A stretch of 64,000 bases of DNA from Abyssibius alkaniclasticus (GTDB lineage Bacteria > Pseudomonadota > Alphaproteobacteria > Rhodobacterales > Rhodobacteraceae). Where the stretch lies: NCBI RefSeq assembly GCF_020447305.1, contig NZ_CP095732.1, positions 1,954,501 to 2,018,500 on the forward strand, written 5' to 3'. Position 1 is the stretch's first letter, and each line of letters begins with the position of its first letter. A program made the position numbers and the translations under genes. The notes under the pieces were generated by a model that worked only from the letters and a program-made list of their open reading frames with translations, ran no database searches and had not been told where the DNA came from. This document shows positions 42,621-51,586 of this stretch, piece after piece.

Positions 42621-44116
42621 TGGCTGAAATTAAACCGGGGCGCACAGCCATTTCGTTGAGCAATGCCAGTTTGGGCGCCGTGCCCGATGGCATTTTGCGG
42701 CCAGATTACGACCGCACAAAGCTGAAAGCCGGTATCGTGCATATCGGGCTTGGCAATTTTCACCGCGCGCATCAGGCGTGGTATCTGCACCGGCTCATGC
42801 AGGCAGGCAAGGCGCAGGATTGGGCGATTATCGGCGCCGGCATCCGCCAGTATGATGCCGAAATGCGCGAAAAACTTCTGGCGCAGGATTGCCTGACCAC
42901 GCTGGTCGAGCTTAGCCCGCATGGCGTTGCGGCCGAAGTTACCGGCGCGATGATCGACTATCTGCCGATAGCCGATGACAATGCCCCGCTCATTCAATGT
43001 ATGGCCGATGCAAAAATCCGCATCGTTTCGCTGACCGTGACCGAGGGCGGCTATTTTGTCGACCCGGCCAAAGGCGGGTTTGACGTAACCCACCCCGAAA
43101 TTCGCCATGATGGCGCAAACCCGGATGCCCCCCGCACGGTTTTTGGCGCCATTGTTGCCGCGCTCAAACTGCGGCGGGCGGCCGGGATTAGGCCGTTCAC
43201 CGTGCAAAGCTGCGACAATTTGCAAGGCAATGGCGATATTACGCGCCAGGCCGTGCTTTCGCTCGCGCGCCTGTCCAGCCCGGCCCTGGCCGACTGGATA
43301 GAGACGCATGGCGCCTTTCCGAATTCGATGGTTGATTGCATTGTGCCGGCAACCCGCGCGCCGGAAATTGCGCTTGCCCGGCAGATCGGCATTGCCGATC
43401 ATGCCCCCGTCACCCATGAAAACTATCGCCAATGGGTGATTGAAGACAGGTTCTGTGCGGGCCGCCCCGACTATGACGAGGTTGGCGCGATCTTTACCGA
43501 CACCGTGCATGACTACGAAACCATGAAAATCCGCATTCTGAATGCAGGCCACCAGGTTCTGGCCAATGCCGGCGAGCTTTTGGCGCTGGAAACGATCGCC
43601 GATTGCATGGGCCATGCGCAGATTGCCGCCTTCTTTGACAAGGTGCAGCGCGACGAGATAGCGCCCTATGTGCAGCCGGTGCCGGGGATGGAGCCGCTCG
43701 CCTATGTTCAACTGATCAAGGCGCGCTTTGCCAATCCGAAGATCCGCGACACAAGCCGCCGCGTTGCCTTTGATGGCTCATCGCGGCATCCGGGCTTTGT
43801 GCTGCCGATTTTGCGCGACGCACTTGCCGCCGGGGGAAGGATTGAAGGGCTGAGCCTGGTCGAGGCGATCTGGGCGCGCATGTGCGCAGCCACGCGCGAG
43901 GATGGCACGGAAATCGCACCGAATGATCCGCAATGGGACAGCCTGGTTGCGGCCGCCCATGCCGCGCGCACCACCCCCGAAACCTGGCTCAAACAGCGGC
44001 ATATCTATGGCGATCTGGCGGACAACGCCGAGTTCAGCGCCGCGTTTACACGCTGGCTGGGCCTGATCTGGGCGCAGGGCAGTGCCGCCGCGCTGCAAGC
44101 CTATACCGCCACGTAA
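42620..44116 (+). CDS. mtlK: mannitol 2-dehydrogenase MtlK
   Basis: This is a long-chain polyol dehydrogenase that oxidises mannitol to fructose with NAD+. The start at 42620 ([20 protein letters not shown]) overlaps the smoS stop. Recognisable segments are IVHIGLGNFHRAHQAWYLHR near 39-58 (nucleotide-binding), TEGGYFVDP near 140, PNSMVDCIVPATR near 236, and the catalytic region MKIRILNAGHQVLANAGELL near 303. The length of 498 residues fits the family. It closes the smo operon. Confidence 0.94.
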   Translation: MAEIKPGRTAISLSNASLGAVPDGILRPDYDRTKLKAGIVHIGLGNFHRAHQAWYLHRLMQAGKAQDWAIIGAGIRQYDAEMREKLLAQDCLTTLVELSPHGVAAEVTGAMIDYLPIADDNAPLIQCMADAKIRIVSLTVTEGGYFVDPAKGGFDVTHPEIRHDGANPDAPRTVFGAIVAALKLRRAAGIRPFTVQSCDNLQGNGDITRQAVLSLARLSSPALADWIETHGAFPNSMVDCIVPATRAPEIALARQIGIADHAPVTHENYRQWVIEDRFCAGRPDYDEVGAIFTDTVHDYETMKIRILNAGHQVLANAGELLALETIADCMGHAQIAAFFDKVQRDEIAPYVQPVPGMEPLAYVQLIKARFANPKIRDTSRRVAFDGSSRHPGFVLPILRDALAAGGRIEGLSLVEAIWARMCAATREDGTEIAPNDPQWDSLVAAAHAARTTPETWLKQRHIYGDLADNAEFSAAFTRWLGLIWAQGSAAALQAYTAT

Positions 44117-44235
44117 AGGCGGTTTGGGGCAGGCGGGGGTTTGCACATTCACCCGATCATCCCTATCTGGGGTCAGGAAACATGCCTGGTGCAGATGGTG
44201 CATCAAGGCACCAAACCCCTGCCCAAGGAGGCGAC

Positions 44236-44889
44236 ATGCCTGAACAGACCGCGCCGCTGCAAATAGAGATCGTTTCGGATGTCATGTGCCCCTGGTGCGT
44301 GATCGGCTATCGCCAGCTTGCCCAGGCGCTGAAGGAGAAAGCTGTCGCGCATGAAATCCGCTGGCACCCGTTCGAACTGAACCCGAATATGGGGGCCGAA
44401 GGGCAGGATTTGCGCGCGCATCTGGCCGAAAAATACGGCACGAGTCCGGAACAATCCGATGAAAACCGCGCGCGCATCTCGGCGCTGGGCGCCGAGCTTG
44501 GCTTTGAATTTGCGTTTGATGAAGCATCGCGAATGCATAACACCTTCAATGCCCACCAGCTTTTGCATTGGGCCGAAATGCAGGGGCGCAAGCACGCGCT
44601 GAAACAGGCGTTGTTTGCGGCGCATTTCACCCAAGCGCGCAATTTGTCGGATGTTTCGGTTCTGGCGGACATTGCCGCCGAAATCGGCCTTGAGCGCGCC
44701 GAAGCCAGCGCCGTTCTGGCCGATCAACGCTTTGCCGATGAAGTGCGCGCGCAGCAGGTTTTCTGGCAGCAGCAGGGTATTCAGGGCGTGCCCGCCGTGG
44801 TGTTCGAGCGCAAGCATCTTGTCACCGGCGCGCAGGGGGTTGAAAACTACAAGAATATTCTCGACCAGCTGCTCGCAATGCGGGTTTGA
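44236..44889 (+). CDS. DsbA-family oxidoreductase (FrnE-like)
   Basis: This is a cytoplasmic thioredoxin-fold protein of the FrnE/DsbA-like group, 217 residues, without a signal peptide. The active-site motif C-P-W-C lies at residues 18-21 (SDVMCPWCVIGYRQLAQAL). The helical insertion includes HNTFNAHQLLHWAEMQGRKH near 96-115, and the cis-proline loop is GVPAVVFERKHLVTGAQG near 179-196. An AGGAG ribosome site precedes ATG 44236. It is 119 bases after mtlK and may be transcribed on its own; it converges with the moc-like operon. Confidence 0.88.
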   Translation: MPEQTAPLQIEIVSDVMCPWCVIGYRQLAQALKEKAVAHEIRWHPFELNPNMGAEGQDLRAHLAEKYGTSPEQSDENRARISALGAELGFEFAFDEASRMHNTFNAHQLLHWAEMQGRKHALKQALFAAHFTQARNLSDVSVLADIAAEIGLERAEASAVLADQRFADEVRAQQVFWQQQGIQGVPAVVFERKHLVTGAQGVENYKNILDQLLAMRV

Positions 44890-44892
44890 CCC

Positions 44893-45909
44893 CTAAAGCA
44901 GCACCGGCTGGCCTGTGCGGATGCTTTCATCGGCGGCGATGCAGATGCGGAGCGACTCGACGGCGTCCTGCATTTGCTGGCTCAGGTCGGCATCGCTCAG
45001 AATGGCGTTGATCACGGCGGCCTGTTCGGCATCGCACAGCGCCTGATGGTCGGGCTCGTCTGGCAGGGTAATCAGCCGGTCGCCTTCTGCGCGATGCACC
45101 AGCAGGCCACCAACCCTGGTATGCCCGCCCACATCGGCGGACGACGCCTTGTCGGCATCGGTGATGGAGACCGCGCCGCGCGGGCTGATCACGTCTTTCA
45201 CAAAGAACGCGGTTTCCGACATCATCGGCCCCCAGCCCGCCTCATACCAGCCGACCGAGCCATCTTCAAAGCGCAGTTGCAACTGGCCATAATTATACAT
45301 ATCGGCCGGAATTTCATCGGACAGGCGCAGCCCGATACCCTGCACGCTTACGGCAGGGCTGCGGGCGATCTGGCACATCACATCGACATAATGCACACCG
45401 CAATCGACAATCGGCGAGGTGGATTGCATAAGCTGCTTATGCACCGCCCATTCAGCGCCATGCGATTGCTGGTTGAGGTTCATGCGAAACACGAACGGGC
45501 CGCCAAGCGCGCGGCTTTCCGCGATCAGCCGGATCCATGACGGGTGGTGGCGCAGAATATAGCCGACAATCAGCTTGCGCCCGGTTTCATGCGCCTTGTC
45601 CACAACAGCCTGTGCATCGGCCACATTTGGGGCCAGCGGTTTTTCAACAAACACATGCGCGCCCGCCTCCATTGCGGCAATGGCCTGGGGGGCATGGGCA
45701 TCGGAATAGGTGGCAATGACCACAAGATCGGGCCTGCTGGTCATGCCATCTTCAAAACTGCGAAACATGGGATAGCCCGCCAGCGCATCGGGCAAGGCGC
45801 GCGCCGAACGGTTGACGATGCCCACAATCTGCGCGCGCGGGTCGGCGTGGTGGGCAAATGCGTGCGACAGGCCCATATTGCCGACACCCACAATCAGAAC
45901 ACGCAGCAT
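44893..45909 (-). CDS. Gfo/Idh/MocA family oxidoreductase (A)
   Basis: This is an NAD(P)-dependent sugar or cyclitol dehydrogenase of the Gfo/Idh/MocA family, 338 residues. The Rossmann motif VLIVGVGNMGLSHAFAHHAD begins at residue 4, and the catalytic EKP motif appears in HVFVEKPLAPNVADA near 84-98. A further conserved stretch is DCGVHYVDVM near 170 with the active-site histidine. It is the last gene of the long leftward operon. Substrate unknown; its place beside two homologues suggests successive oxidations of related cyclitol intermediates. Confidence 0.85.
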   Translation of the reverse strand: MLRVLIVGVGNMGLSHAFAHHADPRAQIVGIVNRSARALPDALAGYPMFRSFEDGMTSRPDLVVIATYSDAHAPQAIAAMEAGAHVFVEKPLAPNVADAQAVVDKAHETGRKLIVGYILRHHPSWIRLIAESRALGGPFVFRMNLNQQSHGAEWAVHKQLMQSTSPIVDCGVHYVDVMCQIARSPAVSVQGIGLRLSDEIPADMYNYGQLQLRFEDGSVGWYEAGWGPMMSETAFFVKDVISPRGAVSITDADKASSADVGGHTRVGGLLVHRAEGDRLITLPDEPDHQALCDAEQAAVINAILSDADLSQQMQDAVESLRICIAADESIRTGQPVLL

Positions 45910-45921
45910 GGCAGACCCTTT

Positions 45922-47031
45922 CTAAACTGTAATCCGGCGCATGGCACCGACATCGACAACCCTGCCCGTTTGGCGTGAGCCGATTGCCGCGAATGCCAGC
46001 GCAAGCGAGCGGAGGTTGTCTTGCGCGCCATTGGCAGGCTCGGTGCCGTCTTCAATGGCCACCAGCAATGCACCCATAGCGCCACGAAACCCGTCATTGA
46101 ACCATGTGCCCTGCAAATCGGGCCGGGCCTGGCCCTGTGCGGTTGTCAGCCGCACCTGCTGCTGGCCAAGATCGGGGCCATCGCTGCACAGGCTGCCCTT
46201 TGTGCCGGCAATATAGGTTGTGTCGCGCGGCCCAAACGGGGTGCCGCCATCCAGTGTCAGGCTGGCCTGGCCCTCATCCATCAGAATTTGCACCTGCGCC
46301 ATGAGCGGCACTTTGGCTGTCTGGCCGGGGGCGTTTGTTGCGCTGGCATATACCCGTTTGGGGCGGTCGCCCAGCACGCTGCTGATAAAGTCAAACCAGT
46401 GAATGCCGAAGTCATACAGGATCAGGTCTTCGATGGTCTCGAAACTTGTGCCCGCAATCCAGCCGTGGTTCCAGTGGATCGCGACATGGCAGCTTTGCAC
46501 ATCGCCCACCAGCCCGGCCTGCACGGCTTCTCGCATCCAGGCCAGATGCGGCGCCCAGCGGCCATTTTGGTTGATCGCCAGCCTGACACCGTTTGCGGCG
46601 GCCAGTTGCACCAGCCTTTCGCCTTCGTCCAGGTCCAGCACGAAAGGTTTTTGCGACAGAACATGTTTGCCCGCCTTCAGCGCGGCCTCGATCAGCGCCA
46701 GCCGCTGGCTGGGATGCGGGGTGATGTCGACCACGTCGATGCCCGGGTCATCCAATATGCGCTGCATGTCATCGGTGACCAGCGCATCCGGGAAAAACGC
46801 GGCGGCTTTGGCGGCGGCTTTGGCAATTGTGCGATTGCAGATCGCCGCCACTTCCCAGCCGGCGCTGCGATAGGCATCCAGATGGGCGGGCACAATTCCA
46901 CCCGCGCCGATAACCCCGATTTTCGGGCGATAGCTGCGCGGCATGGGCGGCTGATAGGGCAGGGCGGGCGCGGCAATATCCACCAGCGGCCCGGTGGCCA
47001 GCGCATAGGTTTCGCTGTCAGGCTCGCTCAT
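45922..47031 (-). CDS. Gfo/Idh/MocA family oxidoreductase (B)
   Basis: This is a 369-residue member of the same dehydrogenase family with a 35-residue N-terminal extension before the Rossmann motif (KIGVIGAGGIVPAHLDAYRS). In place of the canonical EKP it reads QKP (KHVLSQKPFVLDLDEGERLV near 120-139), so the lysine is kept but the acidic neighbour is Gln. DFGIHWFDFISS near 208 holds the usual catalytic-domain histidine. It overlaps gene C upstream by ATGA. QKP variants exist in the family; what it means for activity here is unclear. Confidence 0.83.
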   Translation of the reverse strand: MSEPDSETYALATGPLVDIAAPALPYQPPMPRSYRPKIGVIGAGGIVPAHLDAYRSAGWEVAAICNRTIAKAAAKAAAFFPDALVTDDMQRILDDPGIDVVDITPHPSQRLALIEAALKAGKHVLSQKPFVLDLDEGERLVQLAAANGVRLAINQNGRWAPHLAWMREAVQAGLVGDVQSCHVAIHWNHGWIAGTSFETIEDLILYDFGIHWFDFISSVLGDRPKRVYASATNAPGQTAKVPLMAQVQILMDEGQASLTLDGGTPFGPRDTTYIAGTKGSLCSDGPDLGQQQVRLTTAQGQARPDLQGTWFNDGFRGAMGALLVAIEDGTEPANGAQDNLRSLALAFAAIGSRQTGRVVDVGAMRRITV

Positions 47032-48110
47032 GGCAGAAGGGCCAGCGTGCGCTTTTCGGCCGCCGATTTGGCGGCCGTATCAACAATGCGCTGCGCGGTC
47101 AGGCACAGTTCGGGTTCCAGCGGGCCGGTTATGGGCGCGCCGCTTTTTAGGCAGGCAAGCATATATTCAATACCGTTGCGCCGCCCCACGGGCAGCGGGT
47201 CTACCGGCATGGGTGTAACATTCGGCGTGGCGCGTGTTTGCACCGTTATCCGGTCCGAATAATCCTCGCTGGCAATCGTGCCATCCGCGCCGACAAACAC
47301 AAACCCGCATTTGGGTTGAGGCTGCTGCATCCACGGGTCGGTGAAGGTGCCCCAGCGGGTTTCCATTTTCGACAGGCCACGCGCATAACGGCAGACGGTT
47401 ATGGAGTGCTGATCAACCTCGATGCCCGGAATTTCATCCACGACGCAGGTCACTTCCAGCGGTGCCTCGCCATTCATATACCATGTGCCAAGGGTTGCGC
47501 CGTAGCCAAGATAGTCAAGCAGGCTGCCCCCGCCAGCCGCTTTCTTATACCACCAGCTATCGGGCTTTTGGCGCTCTACCTCCTCTGGCGTCACCTCGAC
47601 CTTATCGGCCAGATGGTAAAGCGGGCCACGGTTGCCGCCGTAAAACCGCACCTCCAGCAAATCTCCGATCAACCCTTCATCGATCAGCCGTTTGGCGGTG
47701 ACATGGCTTTCAACCCAGGCCAGCGGCCAGTTGATTGCCATGCGCTTGCCGGTTGGTGCCATCGCGGCCATCATCCGGCGGGCATCGGCCACGCTGGCGG
47801 CAAAGGGTTTTTCAACGAAGACATGCACACCGTAAGCCGCAAGCCGTTCGGTATAGCTGGCATGGTCGCCCGTGGCGGCGCACAGGATTGCAAGATCGGC
47901 CTTGCTGGCCTTCATACAGGCATCAAAATCGGTAAAAAGCCGGTCATCGGCAATGTTGAAGGGCGCGGCGACGCGCTTCATCTTGGCAAGGTCCGCATCG
48001 AACAACCCGACGATTTCGGCATCGGGGTGGTTGTGGGCCATGCGCAGCAAATCGCCCATATGCATATGGTCAAAGCTAATGCCCACGATGCGCCATTTCG
48101 CCATGTTCAA
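47028..48110 (-). CDS. Gfo/Idh/MocA family oxidoreductase (C)
   Basis: This is a 360-residue homologue whose N-terminal dinucleotide loop is unusual (WRIVGISFDHMHMGDLLRMA in place of a GxGxxG). The EKP motif is intact (HVFVEKPFAASVADARRM near 92-109), and SLLDYLGYGATLGTWYM replaces the usual DxGxHxxD histidine region. The changed Rossmann loop suggests altered cofactor handling or a non-redox role. It starts five bases after the permease gene stop, tying it to the transporter. Confidence 0.8.
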   Translation of the reverse strand: MNMAKWRIVGISFDHMHMGDLLRMAHNHPDAEIVGLFDADLAKMKRVAAPFNIADDRLFTDFDACMKASKADLAILCAATGDHASYTERLAAYGVHVFVEKPFAASVADARRMMAAMAPTGKRMAINWPLAWVESHVTAKRLIDEGLIGDLLEVRFYGGNRGPLYHLADKVEVTPEEVERQKPDSWWYKKAAGGGSLLDYLGYGATLGTWYMNGEAPLEVTCVVDEIPGIEVDQHSITVCRYARGLSKMETRWGTFTDPWMQQPQPKCGFVFVGADGTIASEDYSDRITVQTRATPNVTPMPVDPLPVGRRNGIEYMLACLKSGAPITGPLEPELCLTAQRIVDTAAKSAAEKRTLALLP

Positions 48111-48114
48111 ACTC

Positions 48115-49089
48115 CTATCGCTGGTTGGTCAGCCGAATATAGATGGTGGTCACGGCCAGAATGATCAGGCCGAACAATATGCGCCGCGCGCCTTCGGGCA
48201 TTTGCAGCAGGGTCAGCAATGTGCCCAGCACGGTCAGGATGAGCGCGCCCACCACCGTGCCGGAATAGCCCCCGCGCCCGCCGAAGATAGACGTGCCGCC
48301 GATGACCGCCGCCGCCACCGAGGGCAGCAGCAACGGGTTGACAAGCGACAGCGACGGCGCCTTGATCAGCCCGACATATAGCAGGCCGGTCACACCGGCG
48401 ATCAGCCCGGACAGCGCGTAAAGCGCCAGATAGACCTGCCATGATCGCACGCCAGAAATTTTCGAGGCCGTCTCATTCGAGCCAAGCGCATAAAGCAGGC
48501 GGCCAAACCCGGTGCGCCGCTGGCCCCAGATAAGGAGTGCGGCGAAGGGCACGAACAGCAGCAGCGCGTTGGGCAAACCCCATGTGCGCCCGGTGCCAAG
48601 CCATGCAAGACTGTCGGGCACAACCGAGCCTGTGGCGATGACAAAGCGTTGGTAGACCTGCAAACAGCCCGTGCCGATAAGGCCCGTGCCAAGTGTCATG
48701 ATCAGCGGATGCACCCGGCAGATGGCCACGCCGAACCCGTTGACCAGCCCGATCAGGATCGCCGGAAGCAACCCGATGAGAATGGCCAGAGGCACACCGA
48801 CCACCGGCACCTGCGTGGCCATGACAAAGGCGCTGATCGTGGCCGCAACGGCAGCCGAAAGGTCGATGCCGCCGGTGAGCATGGTCATGGTCTGGCAGGC
48901 GGCGAGCATGGCCAGCGGAATGGCAAATTTGATGGTGTTGCCGATCCAGCGTTCATTCACGATGCCGGGGCGCATGAATTCCAGCACGCCAACCAGCAGA
49001 ACCAGCAGAATGATCAGCGGGATGATCGGATTATCGGCCAGAAACCGGCCCAGCCGTTTCAGGCTGCTTGTCTGGTTTGCCACGCTCAT
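48115..49089 (-). CDS. ABC transporter permease, ribose/inositol (RbsC) type, 1
   Basis: This is an inner-membrane permease of the CUT2 sugar ABC family, 324 residues with eight to ten hydrophobic segments. The CUT2 motif LTGGIDLSAAVAATISAFVM lies near 71-90 and the coupling region LYALGSNETASKISGVRSW near 200-218, followed by GGRGGYSGTVVGALIL. Its ATG overlaps the next gene's stop. Two different permeases plus one ATPase and one binding protein make a complete importer, probably as a permease heterodimer. Confidence 0.9.
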   Translation of the reverse strand: MSVANQTSSLKRLGRFLADNPIIPLIILLVLLVGVLEFMRPGIVNERWIGNTIKFAIPLAMLAACQTMTMLTGGIDLSAAVAATISAFVMATQVPVVGVPLAILIGLLPAILIGLVNGFGVAICRVHPLIMTLGTGLIGTGCLQVYQRFVIATGSVVPDSLAWLGTGRTWGLPNALLLFVPFAALLIWGQRRTGFGRLLYALGSNETASKISGVRSWQVYLALYALSGLIAGVTGLLYVGLIKAPSLSLVNPLLLPSVAAAVIGGTSIFGGRGGYSGTVVGALILTVLGTLLTLLQMPEGARRILFGLIILAVTTIYIRLTNQR

Positions 49090-50036
49090 ATCCGCCGCCT
49101 CCGAGATGCAAGAACCGCGCCGAGCATGACAACCACAACCATGATCGAGCCTTCAACAATGGTGGTTACATTCGGGTCTACCGATAATAGCGTCAGATCC
49201 ATGCGCACCAGCCGCAGAATGAAAACCGCGATGATCGGCCCCAGCAGCGCGCCGCGCCCGCCGCCAAGCACCACGCCGCCCAGCACAACCGCGGCTACGC
49301 TGGCCATCAGATAGGGGCCGGGGATAGGCTCGCCATTGCCGGTACTCATGGTCAGGGCAAGCCCGCCCATTGCCGCGAACAGCCCGCAAATGGCATAGGC
49401 GGCAATGCGTGTCCAGCCAATGGCAATACCCGAACGATAGGCGGCCAGCTCATCGCTGCCAATGGCATAGATCGACAGGCCAAGCCTGGAGCGGCGCAAA
49501 GGCAACCAGATGATCGCCAGACACAGGGCCAGCAGCACAAAGGATTTTGGCACCCAATCGGCGCCAAGGCTGCCAACGATAAGATTGCGCAGCCAGGGGG
49601 ATGCCGCGCCGCCGGGCGCCTTGAGGATCAGCAGCGCCACGCCCTCCCACACGAAAAGCATGGCCAGTGTCACCACGATATCCGGCACGCGTGTGGCCAC
49701 GATCAGCGCGCCGTTTATTGCGCCCATGATCACGCCGAGCAACAGCACAAAGCCGACCACCGCAACCGATGCGCCACCGCTTGCGCCCTCCATCAGCACA
49801 GCGGCGGTAACGCCGGCCACCGCCATCATCGAGGCGACCGAAAGATCAATGCCGCCGGCAATGACCACCACCGCCATTGCCGCCGTGGCAAAGGCAAAGG
49901 GCAGGGTGGCGCGGGTGAGTGTTTCAAGCCCCGATGCGCCGAAATCGGGCTGGATGACGCGGGTGAACGCCAAAAGCGCGACCAGCAGCGCCAGCAAGCC
50001 CAAGGTCCAGCCGTGTTTGGAAGCAAACCTGTTCAT
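49086..50036 (-). CDS. ABC transporter permease, ribose/inositol (RbsC) type, 2
   Basis: This is the second CUT2 permease, 316 residues. VVIAGGIDLSVASMMAVAGV lies near 57-76, the coupling loop IYAIGSDELAAYRSGIAIGW near 186-205, and VLGGGRGALLGPIIAVFILR near 262. The N-terminus (MNRFASKHGWTLGLLALLVA) is basic and enters the membrane directly. It overlaps the ATPase gene stop by ATGA and the first permease by four bases. Confidence 0.9.
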   Translation of the reverse strand: MNRFASKHGWTLGLLALLVALLAFTRVIQPDFGASGLETLTRATLPFAFATAAMAVVVIAGGIDLSVASMMAVAGVTAAVLMEGASGGASVAVVGFVLLLGVIMGAINGALIVATRVPDIVVTLAMLFVWEGVALLILKAPGGAASPWLRNLIVGSLGADWVPKSFVLLALCLAIIWLPLRRSRLGLSIYAIGSDELAAYRSGIAIGWTRIAAYAICGLFAAMGGLALTMSTGNGEPIPGPYLMASVAAVVLGGVVLGGGRGALLGPIIAVFILRLVRMDLTLLSVDPNVTTIVEGSIMVVVVMLGAVLASRRRRI

Positions 50037-51532
50037 GCGGCACCTGCCGTCTGGCGGGGCAGGCCATAGGCTGCGCGCATGAGTGTCGGCTCGTCGGCTT
50101 CGGCGGCCTCGATGACATCGACCACCCTGCCGCCAAAAATCACCACGGCGCGGTCACAGGCGGCGGGTACTTCGGCCAGTTCGGATGTATAGTAAAGCAC
50201 AGCGGCCCCCTGTTCAGCCAATTCGCGCACCAGCAGATAGATCTGCCGTTTCGTGCGCACATCAATGCCGCGGGTCGGGTCGAACAACAACAGGGTTTCA
50301 ACGCCCTTGGCGATCCAGCGGCCAATGGTCACTTTTTGCTGGTTGCCACCGGAAAGCCGCTGCACCTCGCCCTGGGCGCGGGTATCTATCTGCAACCGCT
50401 CGATGGCGTTTTTGACCTTGGCCGCTTCGCTTCGCATCGGGATTGGCCCCCATTTGCGCGGGCGGGCCAGCAGCGGCACGGCAATGTTTTCATGCACCGA
50501 GCGTTGCATCAGCAGACCATGCGCACGATCGCCCGGCACAAAGGTCAGCCCGGCAGCAATGGCATCGGCGGGGTGGTGAAAATTCATGGTCTTGCCATCC
50601 ACCTCAACCGTTCCCTCATCGGCGCGGCGCATTCCGGCAAGCACCTCGAACAGCTCGTCCTGCCCCTGGCCTTCAAGTGCGACAACGCCCAGAACCTCGC
50701 CCGGATGCAGGTTGAGCGAGACATCCTCCAGCTTGCTGCCCAGCGCCAGCCCCTTGACGGCCAGTCGCGGCGTGCCGCCTGGCAGGGTGGCGGCTTCAGC
50801 ATTGCGCGTTGGGCCAACCCCAAGTGCTGCGCCAAGCATCAGTTCCACGATCTTTTCTTCCACCCCTTCGGCGATGTCCAGATCGCCCACGGTGGCCCCG
50901 TCACGCAGCACGCTGGCGCGGTCGCAAATTTCGGCAATTTCGGCAAAACGATGCGAGATATAGACAACCGATTGCCCCTCATCCGCCTGTGTGCGCACCA
51001 CGCGCAGCACGTTTTCAACAAGGTTGGTGGGCAGGGCGGCGGTCATCTCATCCAGCAGCAGCACATCGGGTTTCATGGCCAGGCTGCGCGCAAGGTCAAG
51101 AATGCGCAATGTGGCCAGCGGCAAATGCCCGATCATGTCATCAAGCCGCAAGCCCTTGATGCCAAGCGCATCTACCCAATGTCGAAAGGGTTCCACGGGC
51201 GTGTTTCCAAGGCGCAGATTGTCGGCCACGTCAAGGTCGGGGATGAGCGATGGTTCCTGATAGACCGGCACCAGCCCCGCGCGCCGCGCCGCAGCCGGTG
51301 CGCCGATCTTGCGGTTCACACCGCCCAGCAACACCGTGCCGGAATCGCGCCTCAACGCGCCGGTCAGAATTTTTACAAATGTCGATTTGCCCGCCCCGTT
51401 CGCCCCCATCAGCGCAACGATCTCGCCTTTGTTGATGCGCAGCGATGCGTTGGAGAGCGCGACAACCGCGCCAAAGCGTTTGGACACGCCTGTGGCGTCC
51501 AGCAAAGGGGTTTGGGCGTCTTGGTCTGTCAT
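50033..51532 (-). CDS. ABC transporter ATP-binding protein, RbsA type (two nucleotide-binding domains)
   Basis: This is a tandem ATPase for CUT2 sugar import, 499 residues. The first domain has a canonical Walker A (MGANGAGKSTFVKIL near 38-52) and a Walker B LLLDEMTAALP in which the usual DEPT becomes DEMT. The second has the degenerate Walker A typical of RbsA (ALEGQGQDELFEVL near 290) and a signature LSGGNQQKVTIGRWI near 395. It lies between the binding-protein gene, from which it is separated by a hairpin, and the permeases. Confidence 0.91.
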   Translation of the reverse strand: MTDQDAQTPLLDATGVSKRFGAVVALSNASLRINKGEIVALMGANGAGKSTFVKILTGALRRDSGTVLLGGVNRKIGAPAAARRAGLVPVYQEPSLIPDLDVADNLRLGNTPVEPFRHWVDALGIKGLRLDDMIGHLPLATLRILDLARSLAMKPDVLLLDEMTAALPTNLVENVLRVVRTQADEGQSVVYISHRFAEIAEICDRASVLRDGATVGDLDIAEGVEEKIVELMLGAALGVGPTRNAEAATLPGGTPRLAVKGLALGSKLEDVSLNLHPGEVLGVVALEGQGQDELFEVLAGMRRADEGTVEVDGKTMNFHHPADAIAAGLTFVPGDRAHGLLMQRSVHENIAVPLLARPRKWGPIPMRSEAAKVKNAIERLQIDTRAQGEVQRLSGGNQQKVTIGRWIAKGVETLLLFDPTRGIDVRTKRQIYLLVRELAEQGAAVLYYTSELAEVPAACDRAVVIFGGRVVDVIEAAEADEPTLMRAAYGLPRQTAGAA

Positions 51533-51554
51533 ACTGCCTCTGGCTGTTTTGGGT

Positions 51555-51578
51555 TGGCCCCGGCGTGAACCGGGGCCA
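51555..51578 (-). promoter_or_regulatory. intercistronic hairpin after the CUT2 binding-protein gene
   Basis: TGGCCCCGG (51555-51563) and CCGGGGCCA (51570-51578) are exact complements around a 6-base loop, with no T-tract on the transcribed strand. It lies just downstream of the binding-protein stop and before the ATPase gene, the same place as the hairpins after the other three ABC receptor genes. Confidence 0.75.
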
Positions 51579-51586
51579 GTCGGGGC

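Noticed and set aside
44123-44230. long imperfect inverted repeat between mtlK and the DsbA-like gene (TTGGGGCAGG... and ...CCAAACCCCTGCCCAA)
   Set aside because: The arms pair only with gaps and lie about 80 bases apart, so it is not a convincing terminator or regulatory structure without folding analysis.
50336-51568. 410-codon open frame antisense to the RbsA-type ATPase
   Set aside because: The opposite strand encodes both ATPase domains with all motifs; this frame is a shadow.
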